A stretch of DNA of 6,389 nt. Origin: Deltaproteobacteria bacterium (GTDB lineage Bacteria > Myxococcota_A > Polyangia > HGW-17 > SLPX01). The notes beneath the pieces are model-generated. The model ran no database searches. It saw only the letters and a program-made list of their open reading frames with translations, and was not told where the DNA came from. The translations under genes were made by a program, and so were the position numbers. The stretch covers positions 1 to 6,389 of the forward strand of contig JAABSF010000162.1 of assembly GCA_011390535.1 (NCBI GenBank). Direction: 5' to 3'. Below are positions 1 to 5,824 of this stretch, piece after piece. Position 1 is the stretch's first letter, and each line of letters starts with the position of its first letter.

Positions 1-404
1 GGTGAATGGATCGCCTCAAAAAGTATCCCGAAACCCTTTTTCAATGTTACAGGGACAGGTTCCGATTTCCCCTCAATCATCTTTTCAACGATACAATCAT
101 CGCTGCGCCGCCAAAGCACCCAACCGATAGCTTCAATGTTCGCCATTCCCGGCAACGGGAAGGTAATCAACACCCGGCTCAACAAAGGCACCGTCGGCCC
201 AGTGATAAAAGCACCGTTGGCGCTTAAATCTCTAACCATCCCCTGCAAGGTTTCCCCCGCATTTTCCGGGTTGGGAAGAACTCTTTCATAAACCTCGGCC
301 AACTTTTGGGGGATATCAAGAACCTTGGCAGGCAAGACTTGATAGGTCGTAGGTAAAGTCACATATAGTCTGGGAGAGCGGCGTCGATCCTTCGTGGCAT
401 CCAT
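1..404 (-). CDS. PilZ-domain protein, N-terminal 134 residues (3' end off window)
   Basis: The reading frame opens at the ATG at 404-402 and continues to the left edge without a stop, so the C-terminus is missing. An in-frame TGA lies four codons upstream, and an AGGA ribosome site sits 6-7 bases before the ATG, so the start is well supported. The N-terminus carries the PilZ signature: an RxxxR motif in RRRSPR (R8-R12), then a (D/N)xSxxG motif as DLSANG (residues 59-64), then beta-strand-rich sequence ending in IGWVLWRR and GFGILFEAI. PilZ domains bind cyclic di-GMP through these two motifs. The roughly 46-residue gap between the motifs is longer than usual and includes a predicted helical insert (about residues 26-50). 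The protein is probably a cytosolic c-di-GMP receptor; its output is unknown. It is transcribed divergently from the radical SAM operon, with no visible functional link. Confidence 0.85.
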   Translation of the reverse strand, partial: MDATKDRRRSPRLYVTLPTTYQVLPAKVLDIPQKLAEVYERVLPNPENAGETLQGMVRDLSANGAFITGPTVPLLSRVLITFPLPGMANIEAIGWVLWRRSDDCIVEKMIEGKSEPVPVTLKKGFGILFEAIHS

Positions 405-442
405 CTGGTATCCTCATCCACAAGCGGAAGTCCAACAAAAAC

Positions 443-463
443 GTGCACAAAACAACTATGCAC
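443..463. repeat. Small inverted repeat GTGCA-N11-TGCAC
   Basis: GTGCA at 443-447 and TGCAC at 459-463 form a short dyad about 40-60 bp upstream of the PilZ start and in the divergent gap. It could be an operator for the leftward gene, but five-base arms are weak and I could not place a convincing promoter for that gene. The rest of 405-609 shows only an eight-T run (475-482) and no supported gene. Confidence 0.2.
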
Positions 464-609
464 ACGCCCATTGGAGTTTTTTTTACAAAACAAGCAACAG
501 AGAGAGGATAAAAAACGTAAGGTCTCCTGTCCACACATAATTAACGTAACCTTCATTCAATTGCGTCACGTTCGTCTGTTGTTATTTTCGTCTTTTATCA
601 CATTCGCCT

Positions 610-638
610 TTGGATTCGTTAACCATCTCAAATATAAT
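610..638 (+). promoter_or_regulatory. Sigma70-type promoter for the radical SAM operon
   Basis: A perfect -10 box TATAAT (633-638) is preceded by TTGGAT (610-615) with an ideal 17-bp spacer. The -35 matches consensus TTGACA at three of six positions. Transcription would begin near 645, giving a 5' leader of about 27 bases before the GTG at 672. The promoter lies inside the longest possible open frame (which could begin at TTG 471), which argues that the real gene starts downstream of it. Confidence 0.6.
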
Positions 639-671
639 GAGATATATTATGTTTTCGAAAAAGAGCACATT

Positions 672-1634
672 GTGAAAGAAAAAAGAGTGGAAATAAATTT
701 GGGGAGGTTATGCAACCTCGAGTGTGAATTCTGCATGAGCAGCAGCACTCACAAGGGTAGAGATAACAGGCTGGAGTGCTTGGATAATGCCATGAAAGAA
801 CTTCGCGAGTTGTATTCTCCCGGGGCGCATGTAAATTTTTTAGGGGGTGAACCCACTGCCCACAGGGAAATCACTCAACTTATCGATGCTGCACAAAAAT
901 TGGGGTACAAACACATCAGCTTATGCACAAACGGTATCTTATCAGCAGACATGAATCGAGCCCGGGAGCTTGTAGATGCCGGCCTGACCAGGGTTACCTT
1001 GTCTGTTCACAGCCACTCCCCCCTCGTAGAAGATAAGCTCACCCACCGCAAGGGAGCATTTCATCTGAAAGAGCAAGCCATAAGAAATTATGTGGCACTC
1101 CATCAAGAATATTCAACCATAAACCCACCAGCGCTGAACACCGTTGTACATAAGAAGAACTACAAGCACCTTCGAGAATTTTTGCGCTACTTTTATAAGC
1201 TGGGTGTACGAGAGTTCAGACTGAATGCATTAAGACCTGAGGGGAGAGGGGGAAGTCAAGGGGCGCGTGCATATTTCGTTCGTTACACCACCGCGGCACC
1301 TCACATGCTTGCAGCCGTCCTGGAGAGTTGGGCTGAAGGAGTCAGGGTATCCTGCGGAGGGTTCCCGCCCTGCATTTGGCCACCTCAAGTTCACATGAGG
1401 GATGATGTACTGAGTCGTTTGTGGGCCGATCATACTGAGGTTTCTAGAGTTGTGTCGGAATACTCTCCAATCCTGGGCACCGAACGTTTCTCTTGGGATG
1501 AGATGCGCAGTCAAAGGCTGAAAACAAAAATGCCGGATTGCCCAAAATGCAGATACAATGCAAAATGTGAAGGTGTTTGGGTCTCATATGCATCCATCCA
1601 TGGATTGAAAGAGTTTGTGCCGGTGGTGTTATGA
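672..1634 (+). CDS. Radical SAM enzyme with C-terminal auxiliary cysteine cluster
   Basis: With the GTG start at 672 the protein is 320 residues. It opens with VEINLGRLCNLECEFC, the CxxxCxxC motif (C14, C18, C21) that binds the [4Fe-4S] cluster cleaving S-adenosylmethionine. GGEPT (58-62) is the SAM-contacting motif. Further C-terminal cysteines, CGGFPPC (C228, C234) and CPKCRYNAKC (C290, C293, C299) followed by EGVW..Y...GLKEF.P, resemble the twitch/SPASM-like ending that binds a second Fe-S cluster in peptide- and small-molecule-modifying radical SAM proteins. The frame is open back to TTG 471, but that extension is not domain-like and contains the promoter. GTG 672 (weak AAGAG upstream) or GTG 687 are the reasonable starts; ATG is absent. 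The stop overlaps the ATG of the next small ORF. The substrate is not identifiable. The function class is confident; the start is moderate. Confidence 0.85.
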   Translation: MKEKRVEINLGRLCNLECEFCMSSSTHKGRDNRLECLDNAMKELRELYSPGAHVNFLGGEPTAHREITQLIDAAQKLGYKHISLCTNGILSADMNRARELVDAGLTRVTLSVHSHSPLVEDKLTHRKGAFHLKEQAIRNYVALHQEYSTINPPALNTVVHKKNYKHLREFLRYFYKLGVREFRLNALRPEGRGGSQGARAYFVRYTTAAPHMLAAVLESWAEGVRVSCGGFPPCIWPPQVHMRDDVLSRLWADHTEVSRVVSEYSPILGTERFSWDEMRSQRLKTKMPDCPKCRYNAKCEGVWVSYASIHGLKEFVPVVL

Positions 1635-1741
1635 CAGTGACTGGAAGCATTATTCCACTTTCTCTCCGTCATACACAAGGCTTACAACATGGAGAGGCAA
1701 TACCAGAGCAGCACAATGAGCGCCCATGGAGCAAAGAATGA
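1631..1741 (+). CDS. Small ORF, 36 codons, coupled to both flanking radical SAM genes
   Basis: This frame begins MTVTGSIIPL and ends NERPWSKE. Its ATG overlaps the stop of the upstream radical SAM gene (ATGA, 1631-1634). Its TGA (1739-1741) overlaps the best start of the downstream gene (ATGA, 1738-1741). ATGA junctions on both sides are the usual signature of translational coupling, and without this ORF the operon would have an otherwise unexplained gap of about 100 bp. The Shine-Dalgarno is weak (GGTGGT at 1622-1627). The peptide has a hydrophobic N-terminal part, a polar charged C-terminal part, no cysteine and no recognised motif. It could be a peptide substrate of the radical SAM enzymes, a coupling leader, or a chance frame. 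No function is assigned. Confidence 0.4.
   Translation: MTVTGSIIPLSLRHTQGLQHGEAIPEQHNERPWSKE
1728..1731 (+). promoter_or_regulatory. Ribosome binding site deciding the start of the large B12-type gene
   Basis: GGAG at 1728-1731 lies six bases before ATG 1738, an ideal spacing. The alternative in-frame ATG at 1726 has only a weak GAG upstream and would place this GGAG inside the coding sequence. The site therefore favours 1738 as the start. Confidence 0.6.
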
Positions 1742-4700
1742 AGGAAAACCGAAAAGAAATCAGCTTCTCCACCTCAACCGGAATCAGTCACACCGGTGAA
1801 TTATCTGAGACTGGTGAAAACCAAAATAAGCCGGTTCTCTTCCTGGATATTGTCGGGAAATATTTTAACGAGCGGTTTATTCGCACGGGCAACATGGCCA
1901 TTTCGGCGGCCATCAAAGCAACCGGCGTAAAGACCTGCTTATTGACCATTTCCGAAGAAGAAGATCCAGCACCGGTAGTTGAAAAGATCCGGTCAATGCA
2001 ACCTCAGCTCGTTATGATCTCCATGTTTTCCATTCTGCTTCATGCCTCGTCAAAAGTCCTCAAATTTTTGAGAGCAAAAGTAGACATCCCGGTAATGGCG
2101 GGCGGACACCACCCTACGGCTGATCCGGGATCGGTGCTGACCATGGAAGGAATCGACATGGTGTGTGTGGGAGAAGGCGACCTGATAATCCCGCGATTAC
2201 TCGAGCTTGTCTACAAAACAAAAGATCGAAAAGAGCTTTTGGCAAGTCTCAACTCATCCCATATTCCCGGGATTTGGTATCGTAACGAAGAGGGTATCAT
2301 AGTAGATCGAGGAGCAGCCCCGATACCGCACAACCTGGACGAGTTGATGCCATGGGACAGAGAGCTCTATCCAAGACCATTTATAGAAGACAACAGTCTC
2401 TTGAAGATGGGTCGCATTGTCCCGGTTTATTCCGGCAGGGGATGTCCTTTTAGCTGCTCCTACTGTGCAAACACAAAGCTCCAGAGTATTTACGGAAAAA
2501 ATAATCTGGTTCGCAAGCGTTCTCCCATGAGTGTTGTAAGAGAGCTGGCGGACCTCCGAAACCGGTGGGGTGCGGATTCATTTTTCTTTTGCGACGAGCA
2601 GTTTTTATTGACACCATCATGGACTCAAGAGTTCACATCCTTATACAAGAGCGAAGTGAACACTCCCTATGTTATTATGGCAGCTCCTCAATCCATAAAC
2701 GAGAAAATATCAAGGTTGCTCTTCAGTTCGGGTTGCCGTTTCGTAAATATGGGGCTGGAATCCGGCCATGAAGAGTTTCGCCGAACATTTCTAGACAAAC
2801 AATTCTCTAATAATACTTTTTTAAAGGCCGTGCGTTACCTGCAAGACACCGGCATAAAGGTTTGTGTAAACATTATGATCCGCCTCCCGGAAGAGAGCCT
2901 TGAAAATGCTCGCAGCACTCTGGATATGCTCGCCCGGGCGAAACCCGATCAAATCGAGGTCTGCACTTACAACCCTTTCCCGGGAACCCGGCTTGCCCGT
3001 TACGCCCATGAGAATGCGTTATTGGAAGAAATCCAAGGCACCGAATTAAGAGAGGAGTTCAAACACCAGCAGTCTATTAAAGAGTTTCAGCTCTTTCGAA
3101 TCGGCGAAGACCGCTTCCTCAGAACTCGTCTGACGCAAATGACGAAAAAGGAATACCGCTGGTATTCCGACGCCGTAGAGGCCATGTTTTGGAACGTTGA
3201 TATGCGTTTTGTCTCTCATTTTTCCATACCAGAGAAACCGGCCGGCTTAAACGTGCGCCCAAACATGCGCCGAAACAAAATCAAGCTCTTGGCAACGGGC
3301 AGACACGGAGCTTTGGAAAAGGAGCTCAAAAAAAAAGATGCCATCACATGGCACCGGTTTTCACCAGTCCCGGAAGGCAAAGCTGTTTCGTCCAACCCAA
3401 ACGTATTGAGCATTTTCCTCAACGAACTGGATACTCAAAAACCCTCAGCAGTCTTTTTTGAAAAACCGGAAGATGGAGCCGCTCTGCTGGATGAAGTCAC
3501 CAGCAGAAACTGCTCGGTCTTCGCTTCTCCTGAAATCCGTAAATGGTTACATAACAGCCCCAAGAGTGCACTCTCAAAGGTTGGAGCGATAGAACCCGAT
3601 CTGTTTACACCGGAATTGCTCACATGGATCACCCATGTCAAAAGAGAGGTCGTCAAAGCAGAGAAATCAGAGAGCTCATTTAATTTTAAAAAACCTCACT
3701 CGAAGAACCACTCAAAGAAAAAAGGGGAAACAAGAGAAGAGGGGGGATCGCAGCAAACAGGTAAACAAAAAACCCTACCAGAATATGACAATTCAAAAAC
3801 TCAAACATCAGAGCCCCTTTGGGACATAAGGATTGTGAGCACCGGTGACTCGGATGCAAGCCATTTAGCCGCTGCGATGATCACTGCTCATGTCATTAAC
3901 TCATTGCATGATCATCCCCTAAATGGTGTTTTTTCTTTCTCCCAGAGCGCTGGTGGAGCCGGGGTCATGTCAGTTAAGGGACTTAGCTATACCCTGCGTC
4001 TGGTGATCAAACCGGAACAAAACCTCCCTAGACTATTTGCAAAAGCCGAACGATACCCCTTTATCCGTGAACCGATGGATACCTCTCATCACGCTTCACT
4101 AAGTGCTCATGGCAAGGAAATGGAAGAAGCTGTTTGGAGCAAGGGACCCCATCATGAAACCCTCTGGATTAAAGGAAGAGCACACAGCGTTGGAAAACAG
4201 AAGGTAGGAGCCGGAAATCCTGGAACACAGATTAGAAGAATGGAAAGACATGGAGCCGACCCACACGAGATGATGGCTCGGGCGATAATGAGTTTTCTAC
4301 AAGCGGGCTGTGTAGGCTTCATGAACGGATATGATCTCATCCTTGCGGATCAAATTATGACTGAGCTTACCGAACGTACAAAGCAGCTGCCCACCCCACT
4401 GTCTCAAATCGAAATATGGCCCATTACCGGCCATGAAAACATTTTTTCCAACTCTTTCTCATCTGATATGGTGGCCCGGTTGGAACCAAATGAAATATTT
4501 GACATGGATCCCCTCACCGGTGGAGATGTTGTTTTTGTGGAATCCATCACCACAAATACCACCGGCACCTCCTCCGATTCAAGGGGTCTGAATAACAAGA
4601 AACTCGGCCTCTTAAACGGTCAAACCGGAGAATTCGCCGAATTACCCTCTCACCCGTCCTTTCAAGAATGGGAACGCTCAGGTGGCCCATTTTACGGTGC

Positions 4701-4833
4701 TTTCGCCCGTTGCAAGGAAAAGGACAGCTCGCAAAACAAGGATCCCGGCTTAAATGAACCGGTCGACATTCTAGAGCTTGCAGAAGCTTATCTTTCAGCA
4801 TGGAAAAAGATCGAATGTGGTTCTATCAGATAA
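1738..4833 (+). CDS. Cobalamin-binding-like radical SAM protein with long uncharacterised C-terminal region
   Basis: The product is 1031 residues from ATG 1738 (1035 from ATG 1726). Residues about 32-158 form a Rossmann-like B12-binding domain with AGGHHPTADPG and VGEGD, as in BchE-like class B enzymes. The DxHxxG cobalt-ligand motif is not seen, so base-off B12 binding is uncertain. Residues about 227-416 are the radical SAM core: GRGCPFSCSYC (C236, C240, C243), FFCDEQFL, NMGLESG and YNPFPGTRLA. A helical tail runs to about 495. Residues about 515-640 alternate beta and alpha but match no family I know. A Lys/Ser/Gln/Glu-rich linker (about 646-692) leads to a roughly 335-residue C-terminal domain with HDHPLNG, SAGGAG, GADPHEMMARA and CVGFMNGYD, also unrecognised. 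B12-radical SAM enzymes usually end near 450-650 residues, so this is a fusion or a novel architecture. It is coupled to the upstream genes. Methylation or ring-forming chemistry is possible; the substrate is unknown. Confidence 0.85.
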   Translation: MKENRKEISFSTSTGISHTGELSETGENQNKPVLFLDIVGKYFNERFIRTGNMAISAAIKATGVKTCLLTISEEEDPAPVVEKIRSMQPQLVMISMFSILLHASSKVLKFLRAKVDIPVMAGGHHPTADPGSVLTMEGIDMVCVGEGDLIIPRLLELVYKTKDRKELLASLNSSHIPGIWYRNEEGIIVDRGAAPIPHNLDELMPWDRELYPRPFIEDNSLLKMGRIVPVYSGRGCPFSCSYCANTKLQSIYGKNNLVRKRSPMSVVRELADLRNRWGADSFFFCDEQFLLTPSWTQEFTSLYKSEVNTPYVIMAAPQSINEKISRLLFSSGCRFVNMGLESGHEEFRRTFLDKQFSNNTFLKAVRYLQDTGIKVCVNIMIRLPEESLENARSTLDMLARAKPDQIEVCTYNPFPGTRLARYAHENALLEEIQGTELREEFKHQQSIKEFQLFRIGEDRFLRTRLTQMTKKEYRWYSDAVEAMFWNVDMRFVSHFSIPEKPAGLNVRPNMRRNKIKLLATGRHGALEKELKKKDAITWHRFSPVPEGKAVSSNPNVLSIFLNELDTQKPSAVFFEKPEDGAALLDEVTSRNCSVFASPEIRKWLHNSPKSALSKVGAIEPDLFTPELLTWITHVKREVVKAEKSESSFNFKKPHSKNHSKKKGETREEGGSQQTGKQKTLPEYDNSKTQTSEPLWDIRIVSTGDSDASHLAAAMITAHVINSLHDHPLNGVFSFSQSAGGAGVMSVKGLSYTLRLVIKPEQNLPRLFAKAERYPFIREPMDTSHHASLSAHGKEMEEAVWSKGPHHETLWIKGRAHSVGKQKVGAGNPGTQIRRMERHGADPHEMMARAIMSFLQAGCVGFMNGYDLILADQIMTELTERTKQLPTPLSQIEIWPITGHENIFSNSFSSDMVARLEPNEIFDMDPLTGGDVVFVESITTNTTGTSSDSRGLNNKKLGLLNGQTGEFAELPSHPSFQEWERSGGPFYGAFARCKEKDSSQNKDPGLNEPVDILELAEAYLSAWKKIECGSIR

Positions 4834-4950
4834 AACTATTCAATCGGCCCTGCTTGGCGTAAACCGCGTCCAACAAACTCTCTTCAGTTTGACACTCAGG
4901 GTTGACCCTCAGCAGAACATGTTTTTTCTTGTTAAACAGCCCCCATCGCT

Positions 4951-4966
4951 GCTACTTTTTTGTAGC
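4951..4966 (+). other. Short hairpin GCTAC-T6-GTAGC in the gap after the operon
   Basis: GCTAC (4951-4955) and GTAGC (4962-4966) flank six Ts, and an A-rich CAAAAAGGCAAAAAGGG stretch follows. There is no T-run after the stem, so it is not a classical terminator. The pattern resembles short dispersed repeats containing AGTAGCCAAAAAGGC-like sequence found in many proteobacterial genomes, from memory only. The rest of 4834-5015 has a TTGACA (4889-4894) without a matching -10 and an AGGGT-TG-ACCCT dyad (4898-4909). I see no clear promoter for the lipoprotein. Confidence 0.3.
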
Positions 4967-5015
4967 CAAAAAGGCAAAAAGGGTCTTTGATTTTCCTTTA
5001 TGAAGGCAAGAAACC

Positions 5016-5753
5016 ATGATGAAAAGATATATCAGTGGTGCATTTTTTATGAGCGTTTTCGTTCTTTCGGCATGTTTGAACACGAAAGGAAATGAATCCA
5101 AGAGCCCGAAAACAAAAATCGAATCTGTTTACACGAACTTCAGTGTCAACTCTTGCAAGAAAGTCATCGACCAGGATGACCCAAATGAAACCCCATTTCG
5201 GCTATGTCCCGGTGTGGCGGGTTATACCTTATTCGTACGCCACGTGGGCTCGGGACGTCAATCAATCGGTATCGCCCCCCCATCCTTAGAGGAAATCCCT
5301 CTTGGGACTGACTCAAGAATAAGATCGCAGGACCGAGAGCGTCGAGGCGCCCGGCCTGCAAGGCGCGAGGAGGGCGAATACATTGACGTATTCAACCGAC
5401 GAGCAACGCAGCAGGTCGGGATGGATCGGCGTACGAATCCAGAAGTTATTTTTGAGTCAGCCCTTAATTACCATGAAGTGGTTACTCGCCACATGCTGCA
5501 TCTGGATGACAAAGCCGAATGGCGCGTCTTGATCAGTAACGGAAAAAAAATCCCCATTGCGCTGATTGTCAAAGTATATATCCACGCAAATCATGATAAA
5601 CCTGAAAAAGTTACCGGCACTTATTTTGCTTTGGCGAAAATCACTAAAAATAAAATCTGCGTTACCGATAAAATCATAGAGGGCTCGCTCTCCAAGGCGG
5701 AGGTGCGAAAATTAGCGGATACAGCCCGTTCCAGAAAATGCCTGAAACCTTAG
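5016..5753 (+). CDS. Uncharacterised lipoprotein carrying an in-frame palindromic insertion
   Basis: The 245-residue product starts at ATG 5016, with GAAGG 9 bases upstream; ATG 5019 is the alternative. The N-terminus is a lipoprotein signal: basic MMKR, a hydrophobic stretch, then lipobox LSAC with the acylated Cys at C20. A Ser/Lys-rich tether follows. The mature part has paired cysteines (C47, C64 and C215, C242) and motifs CPGVAGYTLFV, AEWRVL, IPIALIVKV and VRKLADTA. These recall a family of small secreted proteobacterial proteins of unknown function in which a W/C-P-G-x-x-GY segment precedes a WR-then-AL-I strand. Residues 97-150 look foreign: 12 Arg and no Lys, against 9 Arg and 21 Lys in the other 191 residues. 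They coincide with the palindrome at 5304-5463. Removing 54 codons joins EEIPL directly to NYHEVV. Whether the protein still folds is unknown. It probably sits in the periplasm or envelope. Confidence 0.8.
   Translation: MMKRYISGAFFMSVFVLSACLNTKGNESKSPKTKIESVYTNFSVNSCKKVIDQDDPNETPFRLCPGVAGYTLFVRHVGSGRQSIGIAPPSLEEIPLGTDSRIRSQDRERRGARPARREEGEYIDVFNRRATQQVGMDRRTNPEVIFESALNYHEVVTRHMLHLDDKAEWRVLISNGKKIPIALIVKVYIHANHDKPEKVTGTYFALAKITKNKICVTDKIIEGSLSKAEVRKLADTARSRKCLKP
5304..5463. mobile_element. About 160-bp imperfect palindrome inserted in the lipoprotein gene (MITE-like or palindromic repeat)
   Basis: The outer arms are GGGACTGACTCAAGAATAA (5304-5322) and TTATTTTTGAGTCAGCCC (5446-5463), complementary except for one extra base and one mismatch. 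Inside, CCCGGCCTGC (5350-5359) pairs with GCAGGTCGGG (5411-5420) with one wobble. At the centre GAATAC (5376-5381) and GTATTC (5388-5393) flank a six-base loop. The intervening segments pair partially, so the whole unit can fold into one long hairpin. CTT (5301-5303) before it and CTT (5463-5465) at its end could be a 2-3 bp target duplication. Element plus duplication totals 162 bp, exactly 54 codons. There is no transposase inside. The core resembles dispersed repeats with a GAATACATTGA-type centre that I associate with Desulfobacterota genomes, from memory. No second copy exists in this window. Confidence 0.65.
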
Positions 5754-5762
5754 GGCTTAATC

Positions 5763-5795
5763 AAAAAATAGATTATTGCAATGCTTGCAAATCTA
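5763..5795 (-). terminator. Candidate rho-independent terminator of the leftward gene
   Basis: Read on the minus strand, TAGAT/ATCTA and TTGCA/TGCAA arms (5769-5780 with 5786-5795) form a ten-pair stem with a two-base bulge and five-base loop, followed directly by six Ts (5768-5763). The stem is AT-rich and weak. TTAGGG (5750-5755, overlapping the lipoprotein stop) and CCCTAA (5798-5803) add an outer dyad. Rightward there is no T-run, so it fits the minus-strand gene ending at 5825 better than the lipoprotein gene. Confidence 0.45.
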
Positions 5796-5824
5796 AACCC
5801 TAAACGTCCGGTACCTTAACACAT

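Noticed and set aside
6..227. Plus-strand open frame of 73 codons at the left edge
   Set aside because: It is antisense to the PilZ-domain frame, which carries recognisable motifs; the translation of this one has no domain character.
316..556. Two overlapping minus-strand frames beginning with MDRRPYV and MKVTLIM
   Set aside because: Both overlap the PilZ start region in other frames. The PilZ frame has motifs and a ribosome site.
701..712. Strong Shine-Dalgarno GGGGAGG followed by ATG 710
   Set aside because: The ATG is out of frame and stops after a few codons. The bases encode the conserved LGRLCN of the radical SAM motif.
1689..1799. Alternative small frame starting at ATG 1689
   Set aside because: It overlaps the small ORF and the large gene extensively, has no coupling to either end, and its translation is unremarkable.
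3717..3746. A6 and G6 runs in the linker of the large gene, considered as a frameshift or gene-fusion boundary
   Set aside because: The frame is open through the runs, the A6G heptamer is not in the phase needed for -1 slippage, and no in-frame start follows that would suggest a separate gene.
4889..4930. TTGACA as a -35 box for the lipoprotein gene
   Set aside because: No acceptable -10 sequence occurs 16-19 bases downstream.
4778..4990. 70-codon plus-strand frame crossing the end of the large radical SAM gene
   Set aside because: It starts inside the well-supported gene, lacks a ribosome site, and runs through a hairpin and low-complexity A-rich sequence.
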